Below, piece by piece: positions 11,139-20,100 of a stretch of DNA of 64,000 nt (within the stretch, counting starts at the first letter, position 1; the number at the start of each line of letters is the position of its first letter). The translations under genes and the position numbers were made by a program. The notes beneath the pieces were generated by a model. It was not told the origin of the DNA, did no database searches, and saw nothing but the letters and a program-made list of their open reading frames with translations. The DNA is from Variovorax sp. OAS795 (GTDB taxonomy: Bacteria > Pseudomonadota > Gammaproteobacteria > Burkholderiales > Burkholderiaceae_C), in the NCBI RefSeq assembly GCF_040546685.1, contig NZ_JBEPOH010000001.1, forward strand, positions 5,084,001-5,148,000, in the 5' to 3' direction.

Positions 11139-12062
11139 ATGACTTTCGATCTGCAACAGCTCGTCGCTTTCAACGCCATCGTTTCGTCGGGCAGCCTTGG
11201 GCGAGCGGCCGATGCGCTGAACATCACTCAACCTGCGCTGAGCCGCACGATTCGCAGATTGGAGGAGCAAGCCGGCGCACCGCTGTTCGAGCGCCATTCG
11301 AAGGGAATGCAGCTCACCGATGTGGGCCGCGCGCTGCAGCCGCATGCACTGCTGCTGCAGCGTGAATCGGAGCACGCAAGCGAGAACATCAAGGCCATGC
11401 TCGGGCTGGCGAAGGGCACCATCCGCGTCGGTGCAGTCGGGAGCATCGCTTGCCTTGTGCTTCCCTTGGCCATCGGCCGGACTTGCAAGAAATGGCCGAA
11501 CCTTCAGGTTCAGATCATCGAAGGCGTGTGGGATCGGCTGGCGGACGCGCTCGTCTCGCACGAGATCGACCTCGCGCTCGGGGTCGACACCGAGGACACG
11601 GGCGAGATCGTTGCCGTCAAGGACTGCCGATGGGAAGACACCAGCTACGTCGTCGCGGGCCGTCACCACCCTCTGCGCAAGAAACCGAAGCTGAAGCTGT
11701 CAGACACGCTTTCCGAGCGCTGGGCGATCCTTCCAAAGGGAACCGGACCCTTCGAGCACATGAAGAGCGTGTTTGCGCGGCAGAACCTTGCGCTGCCCAA
11801 CGTGGTCGTCGAGACCCGTTCGGTGATGGCGCTCAAGAGCTTGATCGGCCACTCGGGTTTTCTTGGATGGATGCCGGCGCCGATGTACGACGCGGAGCGA
11901 AAGGCCGGACTGATCGATGCCCTCGACATCCCCGGCGCAAGCGACAAAAGAATCTTGACCGCTTTCCGGAGGCGGGCAGGCATGCTGCCCGGCCCTTCGG
12001 TCAAGCTTCTCGAGGAACTCCGGGCGGTAACGCTCGTGTCCCTAAAACACGACAGGCCATGA
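11139..12062 (+). CDS. LysR-family transcriptional regulator of the aromatic locus
   Basis: 307-residue LTTR. The winged HTH is at residues ~3-62 (LQQLVAFNAIVSSGSLGRAA, then ITQPALSRTIRRLEEQAG APLFERHSKGMQLTDVG). The LysR substrate-binding domain follows (GTIRVGAVGSIACLVLP, HEIDLALGVDTED, SYVVAGRHHPL). The ATG at 11139 is chosen because FDLQQL follows at once; the frame is open further upstream but unlike coding sequence. It diverges from mdlC, so it is the best candidate activator of the seven-gene operon, with an aromatic pathway acid as co-inducer (inference). Confidence 0.92.
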   Translation: MTFDLQQLVAFNAIVSSGSLGRAADALNITQPALSRTIRRLEEQAGAPLFERHSKGMQLTDVGRALQPHALLLQRESEHASENIKAMLGLAKGTIRVGAVGSIACLVLPLAIGRTCKKWPNLQVQIIEGVWDRLADALVSHEIDLALGVDTEDTGEIVAVKDCRWEDTSYVVAGRHHPLRKKPKLKLSDTLSERWAILPKGTGPFEHMKSVFARQNLALPNVVVETRSVMALKSLIGHSGFLGWMPAPMYDAERKAGLIDALDIPGASDKRILTAFRRRAGMLPGPSVKLLEELRAVTLVSLKHDRP

Positions 12063-12494
12063 CGGATGGAATTTTGTCGGTATTTTGGTCGGTACTTTAC
12101 GAATCAGTAATCCGAAAACCAAGCATTCACGCGGCTTTCTGGACGATTTTCTATTCCTGTCGAAGCACCAGCAAGCTCACATGCCGTCGATCTCCTTCAA
12201 GGCGATCGTCGCTTCGAGCCACCTGCAAATGGACTTCGCTCCAAATAGCGCTCCCACAGATACAACCCCGGCAAGGCAAGCAAATGCGCTACCGCAGTGA
12301 GCATGCCCGCGCTGAACAAGGCAATCGCCACCAAAGGGCTCACCGCGACTCCCAATATTGTTCTGAGCATGTTGGTGCTTAAAAGACGGAATGCTCTGGC
12401 TAGGGCGGTCGATGCCAGGTAGGAATTTGCCTCGAAGTCTTCGAAGAAAAATCAAGGCCGGCGGCAAGGCAACTTGCTGCTGTCCAGGCGCTGG
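12063..12494. other. 432-nt low-density spacer with a possible gene remnant
   Basis: This gap after the LysR gene is visibly less GC-rich than its neighbours, especially 12065-12180. No conserved gene was recognised. Several short frames are open on both strands, but only the minus-strand one at 12197-12370 reads like protein. No clear rho-independent terminator was found for the LysR gene. Confidence 0.5.
12197..12370 (-). CDS. possible 57-residue membrane peptide or remnant
   Basis: The frame from ATG 12370 encodes a peptide beginning MLRTILGVAVSPLVAIALFS with one clear hydrophobic helix. It continues GMLTAVAHLLALPGLYLWERYLERSP and ends basic (GGSKRRSP). The open frame extends about 30 codons upstream to a TGA with protein-like but start-less sequence, and no Shine-Dalgarno precedes the ATG. 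It may therefore be the 3' remnant of a larger membrane-protein gene. No family is recognised. Confidence 0.3.
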   Translation of the reverse strand: MLRTILGVAVSPLVAIALFSAGMLTAVAHLLALPGLYLWERYLERSPFAGGSKRRSP

Positions 12495-13592
12495 CTATGC
12501 AGGCTGCCCGCCCTCGCGCTTCTCGCCCAACCGATGCCCAAGAAAGAACCGCAGCATCTCCCGGCTCGCGTCCACGCCTTCGGGCTGCGTATAACTGCCG
12601 TTCGCACTTCCACCCGACCACGCATGGCCCGTGCCGTGGAGACGCCAATGCTCGGAATCTCCGCAGGCCTTCGACGCGGGATAGAGCGTTCGCGTGAAGC
12701 GCCGGCCTGAGGGCGACTGGCCTTCCTTGACTTCGCCCGGGGTCGCCCCCGCGAGGATGGCGAGCCCGTTGCTGGCATGAACGGTGGTGTCCGCGTCGCC
12801 ATGAAAAACGATGGTCGGTGGCCGCGTTGCGGTTGTACTGGCCGAGGCCCGCGCCGGGCCTGTTCGCATCGCGCTCAGCGCCGATGTCACGTCCTGCGCG
12901 GCACCGTGTGGAAGACCTGAATGCACGCCCACGGCGGCGAAGACATCGGGATAGCAATGGCCCAGGACATCGGCCATTGCGCCGCCTGCGGACAGGCCCG
13001 CCACGTAGACCCTGCGAGGGTCTGCGTGCTGCTGCTGCGTGATGTGTTGGGTCAGCGCAGCCAACAGCGCGGGTTCGCCGCGGCCGCGTTGCTGGTGCTG
13101 GGACTTGAACCAGTTCCAGCACTTCTGCCCATTGGCCCTTTGCGCCTGTTCGGGATAGAGCACCATCGCGCCGCAGGCACGTGCGTGCTCGTTCATGCGC
13201 GTGCCGGCCGCGAAGTCGGCCGCGTTCTGGGTGCACCCGTGAAGCATCACGACCAGCGGCTGCGGCGTCTCGCGCTGCTCCGCGGCTGGCCCGGGGACGA
13301 AAAGCATGTAGTCGATGGTGCGGCCCTGGTGCGAAAAGGTGCCCCTCGCCCATTGTTCGGTGCGCTCTGCCGGCCGGGGCGACTGCTTCGGGCGCTCCAC
13401 GTCGATCACCCGGGCTTCGACCTCGATGATGTCCGCGTCGGCCTTGGGCGGGTTCGGTCCTTCGGGCGCCGGGGGCTGCGGCGCTGCACCGCTGCGCAGT
13501 GCGCGCTGAATGGCCTCGGTGGCTTCGGCCAGGCGCCCGTGGCGCGTGAGATGGGCGGCCTTGTCCATCAGGCCTGCGAAAAGTGGATTCAT
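12495..13592 (-). CDS. PHB depolymerase-family esterase
   Basis: 365-residue alpha/beta hydrolase of the poly(3-hydroxybutyrate) depolymerase (LpqC/esterase PHB) family. An N-terminal helical segment (MDKAAHLTRHGRLAEATEAIQRAL) is followed by a Pro-rich linker and the hydrolase domain. Visible features are the oxyanion region VVMLHGCTQNAADFA, the lipase-type nucleophile VYVAGLSAGGAM, the acid region HGDADTTVHASNG and the catalytic His GTGHAWSGG. No signal peptide is seen, so it looks cytoplasmic. Natural substrate (PHB oligomers or other esters) is uncertain. The start is MNPLFAGL (13592). It lies 28 nt downstream of the copG-like gene and is probably cotranscribed with it. Confidence 0.9.
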   Translation of the reverse strand: MNPLFAGLMDKAAHLTRHGRLAEATEAIQRALRSGAAPQPPAPEGPNPPKADADIIEVEARVIDVERPKQSPRPAERTEQWARGTFSHQGRTIDYMLFVPGPAAEQRETPQPLVVMLHGCTQNAADFAAGTRMNEHARACGAMVLYPEQAQRANGQKCWNWFKSQHQQRGRGEPALLAALTQHITQQQHADPRRVYVAGLSAGGAMADVLGHCYPDVFAAVGVHSGLPHGAAQDVTSALSAMRTGPARASASTTATRPPTIVFHGDADTTVHASNGLAILAGATPGEVKEGQSPSGRRFTRTLYPASKACGDSEHWRLHGTGHAWSGGSANGSYTQPEGVDASREMLRFFLGHRLGEKREGGQPA

Positions 13593-13620
13593 GGTGGGGT
13601 CCGGAAAATTGGTTGAAAAC

Positions 13621-14047
13621 CTAGCGGATGCGCCCTGCCAGCGCCGCCTTGACGGCGGGCGAGGCGTGAAGCGCACCGAGCACGGTCAGCGAATCGATGG
13701 TCGCGCTGGCGAGCGCGGGACTGACAGCCGGATCGATGACCGCAAGGCCAAGCACCCGGATCTGCAGCTTCTCGCCGGCGGCGCGGGCGGCCTCGAGGTC
13801 TGCGACCGAAAAACTCTGCAGGCCCAGCACCAGCATCTTGCGTGTCACGGCCTGGCGCAGCACGTCGGCATGGGTCGACAGATGGGTTCGGATGGCCGTG
13901 CGAATGAAGTCCGTGCGGTTCGAATAGAAGCCCTCCGCCACGAGCAGGTCGATGTTGCCCAGGTCGACGAAGCCCATGTTGATGGTGATCTTCTCGGACT
14001 CCGGGCGCCTTGGCGGGTGGCGGTGCAATGGCGATTTTGGATGGCAT
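13621..14047 (-). CDS. CopG/ribbon-helix-helix-like regulator, apparent one-base frameshift near the start
   Basis: A protein of about 141 residues if repaired. The core has a ribbon-helix-helix look: ESEKITINMGFVDLGNIDLL, then EGFYSNRTDFIRTAIRTHL. A second domain follows (KMLVLGLQSFSVADLEAARA ... IRVLGLAVIDPAVSPALA). From 13621 upstream, the intact frame runs only to a TTG at 14028. A better start is the ATG at 14047 with AGGA 7 nt upstream. Its product MPSKIAIAPPPAKAP joins smoothly to ESEKITIN if one base is removed from the GGG run at 14003-14005. The 20-bp palindrome 12 nt upstream suggests autoregulation. Homologues next to PHB-depolymerase genes are usual in Burkholderiales (recollection). 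Confidence 0.72.
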
Positions 14048-14059
14048 AGGACATCCTAC

Positions 14060-14079
14060 CACCATCCATATGGATGGTG
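14060..14079. promoter_or_regulatory. perfect 20-bp palindrome, likely operator
   Basis: CACCATCCATATGGATGGTG is a perfect inverted repeat with no loop. It lies 12 nt upstream of the preferred start of the CopG-like gene and about 100 nt upstream of the divergent histidine kinase start. A dyad of this kind at a ribbon-helix-helix gene is typical of an autorepressor site. Binding is inferred. Confidence 0.6.
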
Positions 14080-14182
14080 TCGATCTCCAAAACCCGTCGC
14101 TCTCTCTCTGTCCAAGCCCAAGCACCACGTGTCCGAGACGGCCCGCCTGTGGGAGCTCTCCTACAAAGCGCATACTCGCCCG

Positions 14183-15304
14183 ATGCGCCTCAGCCAATTC
14201 ATCAAAGACAACATCGAACTGATCTTGGTGGAGTGGGAGATGTTCGCGCGCACCATGATTCCCCCCGCGGAGACGATGTCGGTTGCCGAACTGCGCGATC
14301 ACGCGCATGAGATCCTCCTGGCGATCGCCGGGGAGATGGAATCGAGCCAGTCCGAAGAAGAGCGCGAGGCAAAGTCCAAGGGCCTTGCCGAGCCGGGCAT
14401 CAAGGCGACGTTTGCCGCCGTTCATGGAACATTGCGCCAGCGCGTCGGCTTTGACCTGAGTCAACTCGGTGCCGAGTACCGCGCCCTGCGTGCGTCGGTG
14501 CTGCGCCTGTGGATGACCCATGTCGGCACGGTCGACGCGGCGGTGCTCGAAGAAGTCGTCCGGTTCAATGAAGGGATCGACCAAGGCCTTGCCGAAGCCA
14601 TGCTCACCTACTCGGAACACATGGCCAGCTCACGGGACACCTTTCTTGCGGTGCTTGGGCACGATCTTCGCAGCCCGCTGGGCGCGCTCAACTCCTGCGT
14701 GCATCTGCTGGGCCACGTTGTCGATGGCAAGCCCAATGAACGCGCGCTACGTATCGCCAAGCAGAGCATCGCGTCGATCAGCGAGATGATCACCGATCTG
14801 CTCGAATACACCCGCACCCGGCTCGGGCGCGGGATCGAGGTCACGCCACAGCATGGCGATTTCAGCCTGTTGTGCGAACACGCCTTCGATCAGGTCTGCG
14901 CCGCCTACCCATTGCGCAAACTGGAGGCCGACATTGCGCCTGCGGTGGCACTGGACATGGACGCAGCGCGCATGCGCCAGGTTCTGAGCAATCTTCTGAA
15001 CAACGCCGTGCAGCACGGTGACCCCGCCTTTCCGGTGATGCTGGCGGTTCATGTCCAGGGGCAGGATGCGATCCTGACTGTCAAGAACCGTGGCACGCCG
15101 ATTCCGGCCGACTCGATGCAGGTGATCTTCAACCCGCTCGTGCAGGTGGTGTCCAAGGAATCAGAGCCCCACGAGCGCCCTGCCACGAGCCTGGGCTTGG
15201 GCTTGTTCATCGCCCGGGAAATCGTGAAAGGCCACGGCGGCACGATCACCGTGTCGTCCTCGGCGGAGGAAGGAACGTCCTTCGTGGTGCGACTGCCGCG
15301 CTGA
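14183..15304 (+). CDS. sensor histidine kinase with RsbRD-like N-terminal domain
   Basis: 373 residues with no transmembrane segment. Residues ~1-160 resemble the RsbRD N-terminal sensor found in stressosome-type proteins and bacterial kinases (MRLSQFIKDNIELILVEWEM ... FDLSQLGAEYRALRASVLRLW). The HisKA dimerisation/phosphoacceptor segment is FLAVLGHDLRSPLGALNS with the phosphorylated His. The HATPase domain shows the N box (LSNLLNNAVQHG), a G1-like region and the G2 motif (TSLGLGLFIAREIVKGHGG). The start is the ATG at 14183, as MRLSQFIKDN matches family N-termini. No response regulator is encoded nearby, so it is an orphan kinase. Confidence 0.88.
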   Translation: MRLSQFIKDNIELILVEWEMFARTMIPPAETMSVAELRDHAHEILLAIAGEMESSQSEEEREAKSKGLAEPGIKATFAAVHGTLRQRVGFDLSQLGAEYRALRASVLRLWMTHVGTVDAAVLEEVVRFNEGIDQGLAEAMLTYSEHMASSRDTFLAVLGHDLRSPLGALNSCVHLLGHVVDGKPNERALRIAKQSIASISEMITDLLEYTRTRLGRGIEVTPQHGDFSLLCEHAFDQVCAAYPLRKLEADIAPAVALDMDAARMRQVLSNLLNNAVQHGDPAFPVMLAVHVQGQDAILTVKNRGTPIPADSMQVIFNPLVQVVSKESEPHERPATSLGLGLFIAREIVKGHGGTITVSSSAEEGTSFVVRLPR

Positions 15305-15342
15305 AGAATGGTGCGGTCGATTGCGAGTGACGGGAGAAGCTT

Positions 15343-15963
15343 TCAATCCCCCAGGCCTCGCGACGCGGGATCGTCGTCATTCCGGTCGCCGTGCTTTTTC
15401 ATTGCAAGCTGATAGAGCGGCTGGCCCGGAATGATTTCGAGGCGGTCTCTGTAGATGGTGGTGAATGCATCGACGGCGATCTTTGGCGAACCGAGTGTCA
15501 GCTCGTGTCCCTTGCCGGCGCCGCCCAGATAGTCGTCGCAGATCAGGAGACCGCCGGGCTTGAGCACGCGAAACGCGAGGATCAGGTCTTCGAGCACGTC
15601 GGCCGCGCGATGGGAGCCGTCCACATAGACGAAATCGACCTTGCGGCCACTCACGACAAAGTGAGAAAGAAAGTCGAACGAGTAGCCCCGATGGACCTCC
15701 ACCTTGCTTCCGTGCTCCGAGTCGACGACGTTCTGCTTGAAGCGGGACCAATAGCTGTCGGGGGCCTCGGCATCCGCGAAAACGTCGACGCAGAACAGCT
15801 TGCTTTCTGGGTGAGCGAGCGCGTTCTCAAGAAGCCAAACGGACGAGCGCCCTTCATACGAACCGATTTCGATTGCGGTCCGGGGGCTCTCCTGCCATCG
15901 ATGAAAGAAGCCCGTCCAGGCCGGAATATTTCCACTGAACCAATCGCTACTGAAATTCGGCAC
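15343..15963 (-). CDS. class I SAM-dependent methyltransferase (Methyltransf_24 type)
   Basis: 206-residue protein. The SAM-binding motif I is AIEIGSYEGRSSVWLLEN, followed by KLFCVDVFAD and a VDFVYVDGSHRAADVLEDL motif. LKPGGLLICDDYLGG is the post-I acidic region. This pattern is typical of the stand-alone Methyltransf_24 family; the methylated substrate is unknown. It is a single gene converging on the histidine kinase, 38 nt away. Confidence 0.82.
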   Translation of the reverse strand: MPNFSSDWFSGNIPAWTGFFHRWQESPRTAIEIGSYEGRSSVWLLENALAHPESKLFCVDVFADAEAPDSYWSRFKQNVVDSEHGSKVEVHRGYSFDFLSHFVVSGRKVDFVYVDGSHRAADVLEDLILAFRVLKPGGLLICDDYLGGAGKGHELTLGSPKIAVDAFTTIYRDRLEIIPGQPLYQLAMKKHGDRNDDDPASRGLGD

Positions 15964-16095
15964 GCAGGCTCCTTCGCAAGTTCAGGCGAGTGTAGAGCCG
16001 CGAATCAGGGGCGCGACCAGGTGGCCGCGCCGAGCCTGCGGCTGAGACTTGACTGAATGCGATGGAGGGGCCCGAAGACGAAGCGCCGGCAGTTC

Positions 16096-16308
16096 TCAAC
16101 TCCCCGGCGCAGCCTGCCCCTGCAAATCTTGCGGCGCGGCCTGCTGCTGTTGGGCTTGCACGGGGCCGACGATGGCGATGGGTGCGGGGCCTTTGCGGCC
16201 GACGGCTCTCACGAGGTGTCTGGGCAGATGATGGGTTTTTCGCAGGAGCTCCAGGGCCTCGCTGCGCGCTGGTTCGGACGCCGGTAGAAACATCTGCAAT
16301 ACGCTCAT
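16096..16308 (-). CDS. hypothetical protein, Gln/Ala/Pro-rich tail
   Basis: 70 residues from the ATG at 16308 with GGGA 7 nt upstream. The first half looks helical and protein-like (MSVLQMFLPASEPARSEALE, then LLRKTHHLPRHLVRAVGRKG). The tail is low complexity (AQQQQAAPQDLQGQAAPGS). The frame is open further upstream to 16422. It lies downstream of the OmpA-like lipoprotein gene on the same strand. No family recognised; it may not be expressed. Confidence 0.35.
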   Translation of the reverse strand: MSVLQMFLPASEPARSEALELLRKTHHLPRHLVRAVGRKGPAPIAIVGPVQAQQQQAAPQDLQGQAAPGS

Positions 16309-16492
16309 GATGTCATCCCGAGAAGCCAGAAAAAGGGAGTGCGCGCGAGGCTCCATGGGTGGAAGGAGCCTTGGCGCTGGAGCGACCTCTGGCGCGGCCG
16401 GAGGCAGATTATGGGCGCCCAAAGCCGGTGCGGGTGGGCAGCCCCTCCGTAAGTAGTGTTGCTGAGTGCTTAGGGCCTATAAGCCCTCTCTG

Positions 16493-17077
16493 CTACTGGC
16501 CTGGCGCCTGCCCCAGGATATCCACCACCACCCTGCGGTCCGGCTGCAGGCAGGCCACCAGCGCGGGCGATCTTGCGGTGCCCTTGCAGCCGGTGGTCAC
16601 CGGCTCGCGCTCGCCCATGGAGCGCACCTGCATCGGCATCGCGAGACCTGCGCCCTGCAGGTAATCGCGCACGGTCGCCGCGCGGCGCAGCGCCAGCTGC
16701 TCGTTGTAGGCGGCGCTGCCCAGCCGGTCGGCATGGCCGGTGATCACGAGGCTCTGCACCTCGACGCCCTCGGCGCGCAGCTGCTGCGCCAGCCGGTCCA
16801 GCTCGATGCGGCCCCGGGGCAGGATGTCCGCCGGGCCCGAGCGGTCGAAGGCGAACAGCGCATCGGCGCTGAGCGTGACGCGCCGGGGGGCGGGCCGGGG
16901 CACGGGCTGTGGCGGCACGGGCTTGGGCGCCTGCGTGACCACCGGCGCGGGCCGGCAGTCCTGCGCCTGGCACCAGCTGTAGCGCTCGTCGTGCAGGCTG
17001 GAGCAGCCCGCCAGGAGAAGAAGGACCAGGGCGGTGGCCGTGGTGGCTGTCGTGGAGTTGAATGCTGCTGTGTTCAT
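16493..17077 (-). CDS. OmpA-family outer-membrane lipoprotein
   Basis: 194 residues. The signal peptide ends in a lipobox (LVLLLLAGC, acylated Cys then SS, so outer-membrane sorting is expected). A Pro-rich linker follows (PAPVVTQAPKPVPPQPVPRP), then an OmpA C-terminal peptidoglycan-binding domain. That domain carries LSADALFAFDRSG, LVITGHADRLGSAAYNEQLA, and LALRRAATVRDYL, ending QPDRRVVVDILGQ. The conserved Asp and Arg that bind peptidoglycan are in the GHADRLGS and RRVVVDI regions. It starts 35 nt after the autotransporter stop, on the same strand, so the two are probably cotranscribed. Confidence 0.9.
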   Translation of the reverse strand: MNTAAFNSTTATTATALVLLLLAGCSSLHDERYSWCQAQDCRPAPVVTQAPKPVPPQPVPRPAPRRVTLSADALFAFDRSGPADILPRGRIELDRLAQQLRAEGVEVQSLVITGHADRLGSAAYNEQLALRRAATVRDYLQGAGLAMPMQVRSMGEREPVTTGCKGTARSPALVACLQPDRRVVVDILGQAPGQ

Positions 17078-17112
17078 GGTGATGTCGATGTGTGTTTCTT
17101 CCAGCCGGCCGC

Positions 17113-20100
17113 TTACCAGGACACCCGCACGCCGGCCTGTCCCGCGAAGCCGTCGCGCCCGCCGCCGCCCAGCGCGCGCTGGTACTGCAGTCCGCCGTAG
17201 AGGTAAGTGGACTTGGACAAGGGCAGCTGCGCGCCCAGGCCCAGCTCGGCCCAGGTCTTCTTGCCCCACTGCTCGCGCACTTGGGTGCCGCCCACGGTCA
17301 CGGTCTCGGGATCGAGGAACTCGTGGACCAGGTTGGCCGTGACGTAGAAGGTGTTGGTGCGCGTGAGCTTGTCGGCGCGCTCGGCCTTGTCGTTCCAGGC
17401 CAGGCGTGCCCCGAGGCGCGCGCGCAGGCTCTGGCTGGTGAAGCCGTCCACGGCCGAGACGCGGTCGGCAAAGCCGCGGTAGCGCGTGGCCTGGTAGGTC
17501 AGCTGGGCCTGCGGCTCGATGAGCCACTGGCTGTCGCCGATCTGCCAGGGGCGACCGACCTCCGCGCTCAGGCCCAGGCCGGCGCCGCGCTGGGTGGCCT
17601 TGTCGGCGTACTTGTCGGTGTACTGGTTGCGCGCCAGGTGCAGCTGGCCGACCAGGTCCAGGTAGCTGCCGTTGTCGGCGTAGCGCGTGTGGTAGGCGCC
17701 CAGGGTGAGCATCTCGGCCTTCATGCGGCCGGTGTAGGCGCCCATGCCGGCGGCCTCGCGGCGGCGGTCGCTGAACTCGGCGCCGGCGTTGCCGTAGCCC
17801 AGGCTCAGGCCGGTGTGGCTGCGCGACTTGTCGCCGGCCTCGGGGCTGTAGCGCACCATCAGGTCCTTGCCGACCTGGAAGAATTTCTGGTTCTGCGCAA
17901 AGCCGAACTGGTTCTGGCCATCGACGTTCAGGCGGCTGGCCTGCACGCGGCCCCAGGCCTGGTCGCCGGGGGCGGCATCGCCGCAGCCGCAGTGGTCCCA
18001 CTTGAGGCTCTGCTGCTCGCCCACGCGCTTGTGCAGGCTGCCCAGCAGGCTCAGGCCGAGCTCGGTGCTGGCCATGGGGCCCATGGCGTAGCCGGCGACC
18101 GCGGGGCGCAGCACCTCGGGCGGGCGCACGGGAATGGGCGCAGGCGCAGGCACGGGGGCGGCGGCAGGGGCCGGTGCCGGTGCTGGCGCAGGGCTCGCGC
18201 CGGGGGCCGGTGCGGGTGCCGGCGCAGGGGCCGGTGCAGGAGCCGGGGCCGGTGCAGGCACCGGCGTGTTGTAGGTGCTGCTCAGATAGAAGCTGTTGGC
18301 ATCGCCATCGGTGCGCCCGCCGCGGTGCAGGCCGTACTCGTAGGCGCCGGCCTGCACGGGGGCGGCCAGGGTGAAGTTGCCGTCGCTGGAGCTGCCGCTG
18401 ACCTGCACCACCTGGATGCCGTTGACGGTGGCTGCGCCGGCGCCGCCCACGTTGGTGACGAACACGCGGGTGGTGCCGCTGGTGTTGCCGTTGACCACGA
18501 GCTTGTCGGTGGCGCTGGCATCGCCGCCCAGCGAGGTGTTCAGCCGCACGATGCCGTTGGTGCCGGCGTAGTTGCCGTACAGGCTCAGCACGTTGCCGGG
18601 GGTGGCGGTGCGCAGGTCGATCTGGCCGGCGTTGTGCACGTCGCCATTGATCGTGAAGGCCGGCTGGCCCATGAAGACGCTGGCGGTGGGCTGGATCACG
18701 AGGCCCATGGGGTTGCCGCTCGCGTCCACGCCGGCGCCCACGGTGAGGGGGTTGCCGGCCAGGGTGAGGCGGGTGTCGTCCAGGACGAGGGTCTCCCAGT
18801 TGCGCAGGGTGTCGCCGCCGGCGGTGACGGTGAGGCCCTTGAGGGTGAGGGTGTCGACCCAGCCGTCGGCCGCGGAGACGTCGTCGCCGCCGTCGAGCAT
18901 CTGGCTGGCGTTGTAGCCGGGGGCGGAGACGAGCGCGGTGTCGGAGCCGTTCTGGCCGTAGAAGCCGCCCGCGAGGGTGCCGCCGGTCCAGGTGAAGCGG
19001 TCGTTGCCGTCGCTGGCGCTGGCGAGCTTGTCGTCGCCGAAGATGCTGCCGGTGTAGCTGCCGCCGGTGAGGCTGAAGCTGTCGTGGCCCAGGCCCAGGA
19101 TGGCGTCGCCGGTGACGGTGCCGGCGGTGGTGACGGTGGCGTTGCCGCCGAGGGTGTCGGTGCCGGTACGCGCAGGGTCGCCGTCGCGGATGGCAATGCC
19201 CGAGTAGGCGCCGTCGACGGTGGCGGCGGCGCCGATATCGATGGTGCCGCCGCCAGCCGCTGCGGTGTGGATGCCGGCGGCCAGGCCAGCGCCGCTCTTG
19301 ACGCTGCCGCCGGTGAGGCTGACCTGGTAGGTGCCTCCGGCGCTCGAAGCCAGCAGGCCGTCGGAATTGACGGCGACGGCTTCCACTGTGCCGGCGCTCA
19401 TCTGCACCAGGGCCACGCCGGTGCCGGCGGTGATGCTCGCCACGCCCGTGGAAGCGTCGCCCGATGTGGTGACAGTGCCGCCGCTCACGGTGGCGGTGGC
19501 GGTCGCGGTGCTGGCGGCGTTGTCGATCTGCGAGAGCACGCCGTAGCTTCGGACGTTGTTGGTAGCGATGTCGCCGCCCGCCAGGGTGGCGTTGGAAGCG
19601 CCCAGGCCCTGGTTCAGGCTGTAGAGGCCGAAGGAGTCGGCGCGAAGTGTCGTCAGGGCGCCGCCGCTCATGCTGGCCGTCGCGGCCGCCGTGCTGGCCG
19701 TGTTGGCGACCTGCGCGACGACGCCGTGGGAACCGTCGCCGCTCGTGGTCACGACACCTGTGCCGGACAAGGCCGCATTGGCTGCGCCCAGTCCTTCGTT
19801 CAGGCTGTAGAGGCCGTAGGCACCGGCGCCCAAGGTCGTGATATCTCCGCCGTCCAGGGTGGCGGTGGTGGCCGCGGCGCTGGCGGGATTGCTGACGCGC
19901 GCGAAGAGGCCCATGGCCGAGTCGCCCTGCGTCGTGACGGTGCCGCCGCTCATGGCGGCGCTCGCCACGCCCACGCCTTGGTTGAGGGCATAAATGCCGT
20001 GGCTGGCGAGTCCGCCGGTAGAGATCGTTCCGCCGCTCATGGCCGCGCTCGCCTCGCCCAGGCCCTGGTTGAGGGCATAAACGCCATGGCTGGCCGACCC

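Noticed and set aside
12085..12300. 71-codon plus-strand frame after the LysR gene
   Set aside because: No ribosome site, no protein-like pattern, and it overlaps a more convincing minus-strand frame.
16466..16490. Imperfect dyad AGGGCCTATAAGCCCT as a terminator after the OmpA-like gene
   Set aside because: Short, mismatched and lacking a U-run in the needed direction.
18120..18262. GC-rich Pro/Ala tandem repeat as a minisatellite
   Set aside because: It encodes the normal linker between passenger and barrel of the autotransporter.
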